A stretch of DNA of 64,000 nucleotides, taken from Pegea sp. RAD2-039. Lineage: Eukaryota > Chordata > Thaliacea > Salpida > Salpidae. The notes below the pieces were generated by a model. The model saw only the letters and a program-made list of their open reading frames with translations. It did no database searches and had not been told where the DNA came from. This document shows positions 37,391-50,417 of the stretch, piece by piece; the first letter of the stretch is position 1; every line of letters begins with the position of its first letter. The stretch covers positions 1,240,001-1,304,000 of the forward strand of contig JAQGEQ010000299.1 in assembly GCA_034620365.1 (NCBI GenBank). The letters are read 5' to 3'. The position numbers and the translations under genes are program-made.

Positions 37391-38523
37391 TGGGTAACAT
37401 TGCCAGTTTTCTCGCTTTTTTCTCTGAAATTATTATTTCAAATTTTTGATTTATAACCTATGCTTTTACAGTGTTTGTGTTCGTTCAGTATCAATCTTAA
37501 ATTGTGATATACCTAAGACCATCCAAATACATCCGTACTCATAACACTTGATTTTTGCTCGCTATAAGAGCTGTTGAATTTGTAAATCGTAGACACGCGT
37601 TGAATGAATAAGTAATAAAGTATTTTATAAAGACTTGAAAACAGAAATTTAATGTATATTGAGTAAGTTTTTCTTTTTTCTTTATTTGTGAGCTGATGTA
37701 GCAATTCAGTTTTAATAAGCATTTTGCAAAACAAATTGTTCACCAAACTATAAATCGATGGATCTATCATGATGGCTTGAAATATTTTGACTTTTATAGA
37801 CTGAATTAAAACTTCACAACTCTTTTAATATTGAAGGATAACACCTTGTTAGCTTATGACTATATCATGTTGATAGTAATCACTCAGATAATTTTCTATT
37901 ATAAATTCAAACTTTTTAAAGCTTGATTAATACGTAACAAGCTCTGCGAAAGATTTTCATAGTACCTAGAATTTGAATTACCTTTCATCATATTTATTTC
38001 TGAATTTACTGCTGAATTTCAAAAACTTTTTAAAACACATATTGCAAAGTAATGTTGCAATCTTGCTTTTAAAATTACATTATCAGTTATTAATTAAATA
38101 TTGAGGTTTTTATTCACACAATGAGCTTATATCTTAACAATTTTTATTTGACAATAAAGTTAAACTGTACAACTGAGTTCTTTTATCGTTTTGGTTTTAC
38201 CATTGTTTTCGGTACAAAATTATCAACAGTACCGACACTAAACTAGTTTATTGTTTGATATTTGTCTTTTGGCTATTTCTTATTACCATTATTGATGTCT
38301 TATCTTACTTTACAATGTAGCTCAAAACTATGCTTTGTATACACTGTTTAATAACAAACATTTTAAGTAATTATTAACTTAAAATTTTATTTCATTGTAC
38401 AGCGCCTCTACCGACAAATTTGTACACCATATTTTACTTAACTTTTACCAAGCATTCACAATCAAAACAACTGTTGCATCCCTTAAAAAACTGAAATTTA
38501 GGTTTGTGCTTAGTTTAATATCT
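37391..38523. other. Upstream of SDHAF4
   Basis: AT-rich, no gene recognised. The SDHAF4 frame is open upstream to about 38395 but without an ATG before 38524; the promoter must lie here. Confidence 0.4.
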
Positions 38524-40434
38524 ATGTCCCGCCAAAGCTATTTAAAGAAGTGTTTCGTTGGATTCTCAAAAAGTAACAAGTATACACTTGAAAGGACTTT
38601 TTCTAGTGAAAGCTCTAAAACACCTCCAATTAATAATAAGAAGCCCAAATCACAGCCTTTGAAAAAACCTGTAACTCCAACAGGAAAATTGGATGATGCT
38701 AACGTCTCAAAAACTGCTTATCTTGGTTCAAATGTGTTAGAACGTGAGTTTTTTTGATATTAATTTCTATAGCAATTTATTTGTGAGATAGTTTTTATAA
38801 TAGAAATATTTGTAATTATTTTTAAATTTTATTTCAGCTAATAAAGATATTCACTATCTATTTGATGTGAAAATATTTAGATGAATTCTTTCTTTTATAC
38901 TTCAATGTAAAAATTTTTTACTTTTAATTTTTTCTCTATAACAATTAGTTGGTTATTAGTTTTTTTTTCTAAAAGTACATTATTAGTTTATGAAATACTT
39001 TTTAAAAATTATTTTAAAGGAATCTTAATTTAGAGTATAATTATACTGTTTAATAATAATGATAGTATTTATAAATTAAAGCATATTTATAAAGTACTTA
39101 ATTAATATCATTTAATAAGTTTATTTAGTGTATAAAATATTTTTTGGTTTGCCAATGATATGTAGATTTAATTTATAAATATTACTACAAACTTAATTCA
39201 GGTTGGCTGTTTATACATTTATAATTCAAATATTAGTTTTCATTCTTTATTTATAGTATTGTTTTCATCTTACTGATTAGTAGTGTAATAATTTTTTTGA
39301 TCTACTATTAGTTAAATTAAGAAATACTTGAATTTAATAAGTAATAGTTAATAATCTCTTTCTAACCCTTATATATAATTTATCCATATTTTTGATTTAT
39401 TTTAATAATAGTTAATATTTGTCATCTATTTTATAACTTTGATAATTGGTTTTATTAAAATGTTCTTGAATCTAAGATAACTTGATTTTTATTTACCTTT
39501 TTTAAATTATTATTTTATAAATCACTTTTATGTGTATTTAAAACATTTAAGCAATCAAATTCATTCATAAATATATTGATTATAGACAAATACTTGAAAA
39601 TTATTATTTAATAAGTTTTGTTTGCCTTAAAGGTGTTGTTCTTTGTAATTATATTGTTTGCTTATTCAATTGAAAGCTATCATTTTAGTTAAAAGCTTTG
39701 AAAGTTCTTAAGATCATACAAAGCTTCATTCATATGATTCATTTCAAAATAAATTTGCTTTTAATATTATTTTAACCTATGTATATTATGTTAGAAAGGT
39801 CAAATCAGTTTTTTAATATTTTATTATTATTTACTAATATTCAACTTTAATTAGTTTCTAAAGTTTATATTATTTATATAATTATAAGTATTGTTTAAAG
39901 TCTTACATTTTAATGATAAGCTGACTTATATATTTTTATATCAAATAAAATATATTAGATATATGGCTTATAATATCTTTTTATCAATTATCTTTATAAT
40001 TAACATTTATCAGAATCTAAATTTTGTTTACAAGAAGCACCAACTAGAAGTAAATTATCATATTTTAAACATTGTAATCAAATTTAATTCAGTTTATATT
40101 TTTTAATATATACTATTTAGCTTCAAAAATTTATTGAAAAAATGTTGATGATACTTGCTTGATAGTGATGTATACAACAACATAGCTCACAAGCTGTTGA
40201 TAAACAATCTATCTAGCCTTTACAAATGTTTGACTTAGTTATGTTTGAACTATAATTATTAAAAGTTAATTGCTGTTTATTCAACAGTTTTAGTACCAGT
40301 TTTTAACATCTCATTATTTTACAGCGTTTCCTAACAATATAAACCCTGAAACTGGTGAAGTAGGAGGTCTTAGAGGACCAGAACCAACAAGATTTGGGGA
40401 CTGGGAGAGAAAGGGCCGTGTCTCTGATTTCTGA
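38524..40434 (+). CDS. SDHAF4: Succinate dehydrogenase assembly factor 4, mitochondrial
   Basis: Exons 38524-38743 and 40325-40434, phase 1 intron of 1.58 kb, give 109 residues. The first in-frame ATG gives an Arg/Lys/Ser-rich, acid-poor N-terminus ([16 protein letters not shown]) typical of a mitochondrial targeting peptide. The C-terminal exon holds the DUF1674 signature: [20 protein letters not shown] followed by [10 protein letters not shown] at the very end. SDHAF4 binds flavinated SDHA in the matrix, limits free-SDHA oxidant damage and helps it join SDHB in complex II. Length is usual for the family. An in-phase acceptor at 38837/38838 could splice to a short alternative end lacking the signature (stop at 38884), but that may be chance. 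Confidence 0.93.
38744..40324 (+). other. SDHAF4 intron
   Basis: 1.58 kb, among the most AT-rich stretches of the window. A 71-codon frame at 39891-40106 has only Ile/Tyr/Lys/Asn-rich composition and is not taken as a gene. Confidence 0.7.
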
Positions 40435-40823
40435 ATTTTGTGAATCTCCACTAATTTTGGCACTGTATTAGCTGCTACTATATATACACATGCTTTTATT
40501 ATACGATATCAATTTCGGTTACAAACTTCAAAATAATAATATAGAATGGCGTCTTTAGCTGTATGGTTGACTTCATGAGCTGAATAATCTGTAGATGTAC
40601 AAACATTTTGTTAAATACCATCGATTTTGCTATTTGCTTGTAATACTTTAATGCTATTAAACTTTACTTCCTAAATTTTCTATTATTTAAGTAGCTGATG
40701 ACTTTTCTTTGTATATTTCGATCATATAGCGATGAGTTTTATTATAAATTTTCTGATTGAAATTATAAATATAATTTATTTAATTTTTGGCAGGTTTATA
40801 ATTTAATAAAATATAAATTGCTA

Positions 40824-41390
40824 ATGGCGGATGATAGTAAACAAACCAATGGTTCTTCACCTCCACTACCACAAGAAGCTTATTTCATCATGGATATTTT
40901 AAAAGAGAATGGAGTAACAAGTTATGAGCCACAAGTAGTTAATCAACTACTCGAGTTTATATACTCGTACATGACTGAAAGATTGAACGATGCCCAGGAC
41001 TATGCCCATCATTCGGGTAGGACTAACATCGCTATTGAAGACATCAAATTATCAGTTCTAAGAAAATCTGAACAGTATAGTACAACGGTTTTGTCACGTG
41101 ACACTTTAATGGAAGTTTCTCGTGAGAAAAACTCATCTAATCTACCGATGCTGAAGACTTACTCAGGCACTCGCTTACCACCAGATCGCTATTGTCTATC
41201 AAGTCTTAACTACCGGCTTAGTCAAGAAAATATCACACCCAGGGTTAGAAATCAACCACCTGCTAATTTTGTGGACCCCTTGTCTGCCATACCGGCAAAC
41301 ACAAAGAAAGACTTTGTAAACCCACAGATGATCATGCCTGCTGCTGGGATCAAGCGTAAGTGGAAGGATGAGGAAGATTATGATCGTTAG
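40824..41390 (+). CDS. TAF9: Transcription initiation factor TFIID subunit 9
   Basis: A single exon of 188 residues starting MADDSKQTNG. The histone fold (about 16-80) begins PQEAYFIMDILKENGVTSYE and runs through LLEFIYSYMTERLNDAQDYA and NIAIEDIKLSV, the TAF9 H3-like fold that pairs with TAF6 in TFIID and SAGA. The conserved TAF9 region follows (LPPDRYCLSSLNYRL). The end is KRKWKDEEDYDR, like the basic-acidic C-terminus of other TAF9 proteins, although this one is shorter than human TAF9 (264). A GTAAGT at 41356 is a donor look-alike inside the frame but the frame runs on sensibly. An acceptor-like TTTGGCAG at 40786-40793 lies just upstream of the ATG. Same strand as SDHAF4, 389 bp after its stop. 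Confidence 0.95.
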   Translation: MADDSKQTNGSSPPLPQEAYFIMDILKENGVTSYEPQVVNQLLEFIYSYMTERLNDAQDYAHHSGRTNIAIEDIKLSVLRKSEQYSTTVLSRDTLMEVSREKNSSNLPMLKTYSGTRLPPDRYCLSSLNYRLSQENITPRVRNQPPANFVDPLSAIPANTKKDFVNPQMIMPAAGIKRKWKDEEDYDR

Positions 41391-43228
<1,838 letters not shown>

Positions 43229-43644
43229 ATCGTCCGTCTTTCAAATGAAGCGGTTTTAACGTCCGCCTAACACACGGAAGATATGCTGTGCCCGAGCTGG
43301 TAGATCTTTGCTACAAGGAAAAACTCTTTCAAAACCCCAGATAGAAGAGCCTTGTTAGTCTGTTTAATGACTACACTTTTAGAAGATACAAACCTATGAA
43401 TTTAAAGCCGGAGTTGGTTCCTCGTAAGCAGTTTGTCACTGCACACAGAGTCGTTCTATCAGCTCTTGCAATGCCAGTTGGGCGTAGCTGCTTCAGTTCG
43501 TCTATTCCAATGCAAAACCTTGTTGGCTTGAAGAACGGGATCTTGCTGTATGAGCAGCACCCTTACATCCATAATTTTTGCCCTGGCTTGCAGCATTGCT
43601 GTTCTCGGCCGCAGTAGGCTATTTCTTCTTCTTCTTCTTCTTCT
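43229..43644 (+). mobile_element. tRNA-headed SINE, copy A
   Basis: Its reverse complement aligns along nearly its whole length with 50046-50417, with many substitutions. Shared blocks include GTGTGTTAGGC, CAGACTAACAA, TTAAATTCATAG, CAGCAAGAT and AATTATGGATGTA. The head (about 43240-43290) contains GAAGCGG and CGCCTAACACAC, comparable with tRNA box A and anticodon-arm spacing. The copy ends in a (CTT)n run at 43621-43640, a usual SINE-type tail. A 73-codon ORF inside is incidental. Confidence 0.6.
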
Positions 43645-45039
43645 TATGCGTCCACTAGGCTCAGTTTTCGGGTAATGATCAATTACTTGATTTAAAAATT
43701 TTGAAAAAATTATGACGCAGAATCAAGTTTCATTTGGTTGTGAAAATATTCATAAATGAAAAGTTGAAAAGTAAAGAAAATGTTACTAAGTTTTTGATAT
43801 TTTCTACACCGTGTAGGTTTAGTGTTTGATCTAGCAAAAAGCAGAAATCAAAAATATCTAAATATATCTGATTGTAAATAGAAAAAGAAATAACCGATTT
43901 GATTTAAGCAAATACTGGAAAGCCATTGACGACAAGAAAATTTAGTTCAAAATTTACGTTAGATATTGCTCACAGAATGTTGTATAAAAGAGAGTTTTCT
44001 TTTAAGGTTTCATGAAACAAGTAAAATGCAAGCGACACATAAGTACTTGAAAATATATTTTAAATTCTAAAAATAACTTTTCTCAAAATTTTTAAGCCTT
44101 TAAAACAGAGTAATTGTATAAATTATTACATGACGAAAAAGTTTGTTGTCTCTAAGGCTACATACAAGAAAAGTTATTCAACTTTTATAGTCGAGTCGCT
44201 TGTTTTATTTCAATCCACAATGTTGTCTTCAGTTTAAATTATCTTTGTATTTTTTAGTGTCTAACTTTGAAAAGTTTGCAAAAGGAGTTAGTCTTTTGTG
44301 ACAGTTTAATATGATTACTTGTACATCTAGTTTTTAGTTTTATATATCTGTGCCTACTATCAAATACTGTTTGATGACAAAAATGCTGGAAATTAATTAA
44401 AATTTATCACTAGAATAAATTTTAAGAGTTTCTTTTATAATGAAATATTAAATTCTATAATTAGCAATTCTTCCAGGTCTGTTCTCTGTGTATTTTTCAG
44501 AAATATTTTAATTAAATATTATCTGTAGCAAACTTTTGCTGCCAGCTTTTATCAAACGGTCTGCTACAACTTTAACTGATCAATCTTGTAATCTTGCTGA
44601 TGGGCTTTTTAAAGTAAATCTTTCAAAATAGAGTTGAGTTAACATTCATTACTATTTTTTTCTGGCAAAGAACTTCACTTTGTAGTCTTTTATATTTATT
44701 ACAATTAACAAACTGTTTTAGGTTTTTTAAAACTAACTGATTATTCTTATAGGGGACTCATACATACTAAGTTAATAAATTTTTTACTTGTTAATAGTTT
44801 TTTAGTTTATATTAAGTTCAATTGAAAAATGCTATAACTCTGAAATATCATAAATCTACCAATAAAAGATAAATTGTTACAACAGGTTTGCTTGCATATT
44901 CAATAACAAATTTAATGCTTCTTATGTCTTTTCAGACTTAGAAAAACAATGTTGCCAAAAAAAATTTGAAGGTATTTTTTTCACTTATAAACTTAATTTT
45001 TTAATTTTCATTCAAGACTTTATCAGAAGACTAGTAGCA
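43645..45039. other. Intergenic between SINE copy A and the LINE
   Basis: AT-rich, nothing recognised; the 5' part of the LINE may be present but is too decayed to see. Confidence 0.4.
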
Positions 45040-46020
45040 GTAGATGATGCCAGTGTGTTTGTGTATACAGATGACATACTATCTTGCAATTCTTTAAAAC
45101 TTCAAACTGCTATGCACACTGTAGAAAATTGATCTATGAATTGGCGGCTCGGAATTCAGCCCACAAAGTCTGAACTCATAACTTTCTCCTGTAGACCAGT
45201 TGTAAATTCCTTATACCAATATTCCATTAACAGATTTATTATTCAACGAGTATCTTCGGTGCTAGACCTTGGCTTTGCTCTATCATCTGACTTTAAATGG
45301 CACATTTATGTTTCCAAAATCTTTGCAAAATCAATCAACCTTGTCTACCTTATTATAAAGACCTTTAATTCTAAGGATCCATACTTCTTAATCAATCTTT
45401 TTAAATTGTATGTAAATCATATTCTTGAATACAATGTCAGTGCATGGATACTATATCAAGTTAGTGCTATCAAAAAAATCAAGTCTGTTCAGGCCACATT
45501 TACGAGATTGGTATGCAGGAAATTTAATATTAAATACGATAGTTATAAACATCGCCTATTCTTGTTAAATCCAGATATTTTGGAAATTTGACGAACCAAA
45601 TATGACTTAATTATTGTTTTTAAAATTATACACTGTTCAATTGACCTTATATTTCATGATTTCTTTTCCATTAGTCCTTCCCTCAAGTTATATCAACTCA
45701 GATGACACACATTACACCTTAATAAGCCCATATCACCAGGTGCGTTAATCAGACCGAATTTTTTCTCATACCGCACAACTAGTACTTGGAACCAGCTTCC
45801 ATCAGACATTGACATGTCGGAATCACTCGTGTTGTTTAAGCAGAAGTTAAACCGTTTTAATAATGCCAACATTGTCATTTCTAAACTGTGATTTTCTCCT
45901 TTTCTTTATTATCAACATTTTATGTAATTGTTCCCTGTTATATGCTTTGATAACTACTGAAATGTGTATTAGCGAGAGGTGCTCTTTTCAAGCACCCTCC
46001 TTTGCGTTTATTATAATGAA
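45040..46020 (+). pseudogene. LINE (non-LTR retrotransposon) 3' part: RT palm to 3' tail, 5'-truncated
   Basis: One frame from 45040 to 45891 reads as ORF2: the catalytic palm motif FVYTDDIL (YxDD class), then MNWRLGIQPTKSELITFSC, thumb-like sequence, and the conserved end STWNQLPSDIDM ... LFKQKLNRF, stop at 45889-45891. Three in-frame stops, all TGA (45130, 45589, 45711), break it. They sit where Trp (ENW-S) and Arg (LEI-R) are expected, so it is dead. The 3' UTR ends with a hairpin (45976-45999) and an A/T-rich ATAATGAATAA tail, shared with 24285-24357. The 5' end is missing, as is usual for LINE copies. Lineage is CR1/L2/Jockey-like; not resolved. Confidence 0.8.
45976..45999 (+). repeat. 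3'-terminal hairpin of the LINE
   Basis: GAGGTGCT pairs with AGCACC-CTC across a 7-base loop with one bulge. The same structure occurs in the second copy at 24314-24339. In stringent LINEs a 3' stem-loop is what the reverse transcriptase recognises. Confidence 0.6.
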
Positions 46021-49000
46021 TAATTACACCAATAAATAAATTTTAGAAATCAATTACACATGAGACTACATATTCAACAAATAAATATATCATTGTTTGT
46101 AAAGTGATTCAAAAAAGGCTTAAACTGCAGTGAAAACCGGTTTAGGTAAACATTAAAAAGAGTTTGAACTTTGAACTTTGATACTCAGCTTAAATTCTTT
46201 AATTTATTAGAAAATTTTGATGACAAAATCATTAGTAAAATATTCATAAACTTTGTAAATATAATTGCTGTATTTTAAAGTGAAAATTGTAAAAGTATTA
46301 TTTCTATTTCAAGTATTTGAGTTAAAATGTTATATTTTTTATGTAAATTGAGTAAGGGGTTTCCTAACTTGTTAAAAGTTTATGCGCTACTAAGCGTCTA
46401 TTGTGTTCCTTTTATGCTTCTCAATAATATAGAACAATTTTGATTTATGTTTGTTAAAAAGCTCGGTTTAAATGCAAAAACATTTTAATGTTTTTATAAA
46501 AAAATGTCCAGCCTTTTTTTTTACAAAATTAAGCTTTAGAAATAATTGTTTTTACAATGGCAAGGTATATTGAGTTCATATTGAATAGGGTTAAATGAAT
46601 ACTATTTGCTAAAATAAGAATACCTTAAATTTATCGCTTTAAGACAAGATCTTTTATTTAAGTAATTCTATTTGTAGACTTAAGTCTATTTTAATTTTTC
46701 TATTATTAGTTTAAATAGATTTCTTCGTTTTTTAAAATCTTTTTTATAAAACTTATTGGGTCTATTTGTACATAAAATTCTAATAAAAAGTACTTAAATT
46801 TGATAGAAAGTTCATATAACTTTAAATAAAATTTGACAACTTGTAATACAAAAAGTTTATCGGATGATAAGATTAAAAACTCATTTTCAATAAAGGTATT
46901 GATCAACCTAAAATAGTACATCAACTACTGGAGCTGGAGTATATTTGTAATTATTCACAGAAAAAATAAACAATTTAGAATGTCAATTTAAAACTAGTTT
47001 AGTGTAGAATAAAAAAGAAAATAATTTAAACCTATTTTTTATCTGATATATGATTAGACAAATGACTACAACTTGATATCGTTATAACATCATCTATAGA
47101 TATTTATTGAATGATTGTACAGACAATTTTCGTCATTTTAATTTTTGTAATCTTATTTTGTATGTTAATATTCATGTTAAAGTAATAACAAACTTTTTTT
47201 GCCATCTTTTTTTGGTAGTTTGCCGATAAGTAATGAAAACTGCAGTAAAAATTTAAAGCAGTTTATTGTATCAATAGTTCATGTTGTGATTGTTGTGTTT
47301 TATAAAACTTATTTTTAGTACTTTCCATTTAAACAAAAACTTCATATCTTGTATTTACGAACAATTTAGTTCAAAAAAAGTATTTTGATTACTAGTATGA
47401 TTTGTTTTTTTTTTAACTTATTTGTTTGTGTAAATGTCATCAACCCTTAAGTGATCAATCTTTTCTTTTAAGGTGAACTCTTCAGCTATATCTAAGCTGA
47501 CAACAATTTCACTTGAAAAATTTCTAACAGCTTTCCAATAAATTCGTTTAAGTAAGTAAATAAGAAGTTGATAACAGGTGCTTGTATGACTAGAAATTTT
47601 GTTCTTAGAAAACATCTCTGATAAATTCGTTTTAGTGATAAGTCTTTAGATGGAATTCACAATTCGATTTTTATATATATTTAAGCGAATATTTCAGTGA
47701 ATAAAAGATGATAGATTTAAGAAAATTATTCAATTAATGAAATTTTCAGCATATTTTTTTCTAATCCCTTTTTTGCAATGAATAAAACCAAAAATGTTGA
47801 AACAATTATTAGTGTCTGTTTAGAAAAGTATTATTCAAGTAATATTTTGATATTTTATTAAACCTTGTGCTTCTGTGTTTATTATATTTGAAAATTTACT
47901 TTAATTTTTTAAAATTATAATGTTTCTTGCATGAAAATTAAATCATTAAATCAGACTCTTATTTTGTATGATTATTGAATATTAAAAGAGAAAATAGAGA
48001 AGAATATAATCGAGTTGAGTATAAAAATGAAATTTTGCTATAAAAATTTTGAGATTGGATAGCTTGCTTATGTGAAAAACTTTTACGATTCTATTCATTT
48101 TCTAATCAATTATGTAATTAATTGAATAACTTTGGTTAACTTTAAAGTTATTTTCCAAGTTTTAATTTAATTGAAACTTAAGTCGTTAGTGTGATAACAA
48201 CCATCTACAAAAACTTCTTTAACTGATAGATCAATTACTAGACGATATATTTATTTGGTGGTTTGAAAGACATTTTCTGCAAAACCTAAAGCTTCAAAGA
48301 AGTTTTTACTAAAAATGCACTTTTTATGGTGTGTTAAGAATTTGATAAATAAATACAACTACACGAAAAATATGACAAACTATGTAGGTGGTACCCTTAA
48401 GCTTTTAACATTAAATTTCATTGTTAGGTTGTTTTTGAATTTTAATTAAGGTGCAAAATAGTTGATGTCTGGAGAGTTTGGTTTTGTGATTGTCATTTTT
48501 TAACTCAAAAACTTTTAGTGGTTTGTAGTTAGCTGAGAGTTCTTATTAAAAGGTAAAGAAAAATACTATAGAAATAAATTTACCTGTTAACATGTAATAT
48601 GGTTTTTCAGATATATTTTGAATATTTTAAACATCATATTCTAAATCTAAAGAATTAAAATGATATATAAACATTTCTTAACATTTTAAATAAAACTGAA
48701 TAAAGTTGATAGCTTTGTTGATAGCTAGAATTTTATCTTATAAGTTTAATTATGATATAACTTCGAAAACATTTTTAATAAAGTTTGTTTATATATTTTA
48801 TGTTAAATTAACATTTTTTGTAATTTAATCTATTTAAAATTATTTTGTTAATAAAGTTTCTAGTGGTAGTTCATACTAAACTTTTTTTTCTATATTTTTT
48901 ACTTAGAGAATTGTCATAATCACAATATTACTAATTTTTCAATTTATTTTGTAATATCAGCTATACGCATTTAGACAGTTATCAAAAGTTTTCCAGTTAC

Positions 49001-50045
49001 CTTTTGTTATTGTGCTCAAATATTAAACATAAAGGATAAGGTCACAGTTAAATTACTCCTTATTATATCTTTATTTCTTTCAAAAGCAACTGTAAGTTTT
49101 ATTGATTCTTTAATAAAAGTTCTTTGGAAAAATAAATTATAATAGTAAATAGTTTTCAACTAAGTTCTATTGTTGTTAGGCGTTCCCTTTACACTTGTAA
49201 ATCTATCAATCATTTTAAGCAAATTTATCATTTATGACAATTGAATATGAAAAACAACTTTATAAATCAACGTTTTATTTGGTGCTTACCATTGAAAACG
49301 AACAAAATTGAATAAACATTAACCGAAATTTTAAATTACATCAAACTAAAGAAATAACAGACAGCTAAAGATTTATTTCGTTTAAGTTAAAATGTAACTT
49401 ATAATAAAAGTTTTTTATATCCAAGTTTGTTTGTTAAATTATTGAAGTATCAAACATTTATAATAACTTTTCAATTCTTCAGTAAACTCACGTTTCATTC
49501 AGTTTCCTAATTTAAAATCTATTTGTGTCAATCTAATGAATAAGTATTGAATTTTATAACAGTGTTACACCTCAATTTTAAAGTGTAAGGCACGCTTAGT
49601 TTGAAAAGTATTCCTATAACATTTTTACAAACTTATTGTTCATATAACCTTTTATTCAAATACAATATGTAGATATAGACGCTGTAATATAAACTTCTGC
49701 GTGAAACTACAATAAATTGTTCAAATCTAATCACAAAAACTTTTGGTTTAATCATATTTGAAAAGCTTTGTTTTGTATTGGGAAATATAAAGAGTTTAAA
49801 TGCAGTGAAATAACAAACGTTTTTATTAAAAATTCGATCAATTTTTTGACATAAAGTAATCGATTTATAAAATAGTCTTAAGTCATAATTATCTTACCGA
49901 CTATTATTTTGTTCAAATTGTTACGATTTTATTCTATTTTTAGGTACATTATTATACTTTAAGACAAACCGTTTTAAGTTAAAGGTAAAAGTTTATTATT
50001 TTTACTTTTTATCTTTATCAACTATTTTGTAGAATATATTATGAC
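46021..50045. other. AT-rich intergenic DNA, no gene seen
   Basis: Only chance open frames (46706-46924, 47418-47615 on the minus strand) with no recognisable motif. Confidence 0.5.
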
Positions 50046-50417
50046 ATGTTTTGGCCGGAACGGGCATGCTGTGAGCCAGGACAGAAATTATGGATGTACT
50101 GTTGTTCCCATGCAGCAAGATTACACTCTCCACGCCAATAAGGTTATGCAGCGGAAAGACAAACTGATGCAGCTGGCATCGCAGGAGCTGCCAGGACACC
50201 ACTGAGTATAGACAAACTACCTTTGAGGCTCTAACTTCAGCCTTAAATTCATAGTTTTGCGTTTCCTAGAAATGTTGTTACTAACCAGACTAACAAAGCC
50301 CTTCTACCCAGGGTTTTTTTCAGATGTTATCCTTGTTGCAAGTACGGTACAGAGCCAGGGACCTTCTGTGTGTTAGGCAGGCGTTATAGCCGCTACGTCA
50401 CGTAGACGAACAAGTAG
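50046..50417 (-). mobile_element. tRNA-headed SINE, copy B (inverted relative to copy A)
   Basis: On the minus strand the head at 50417-50340 reads TGACGTAGCGG, 10 of 11 with the pol III box A consensus. About 35 nt later comes GGCTCTGTACC, 8 of 11 with box B: the layout of a tRNA-derived promoter. The body matches copy A at 43229-43620. The two copies are about 6.4 kb apart in opposite orientation. Confidence 0.65.

Noticed and set aside
38395..38523. Upstream extension of the SDHAF4 frame
   Set aside because: No ATG before 38524, and the shorter start gives a good mitochondrial targeting peptide.
41356..41361. GTAAGT donor-like site in TAF9
   Set aside because: The frame continues into KRKWKDEEDYDR, the expected TAF9-type C-terminus, so splicing here is unlikely.
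43396..43617. 73-codon ORF (MNLKPELVPRKQ...)
   Set aside because: It lies inside SINE copy A; the matching region of copy B is not open in the same frame.
45693..45878. 61-codon minus-strand ORF
   Set aside because: Antisense to the conserved ORF2 C-terminal tail of the LINE, which explains the sequence.
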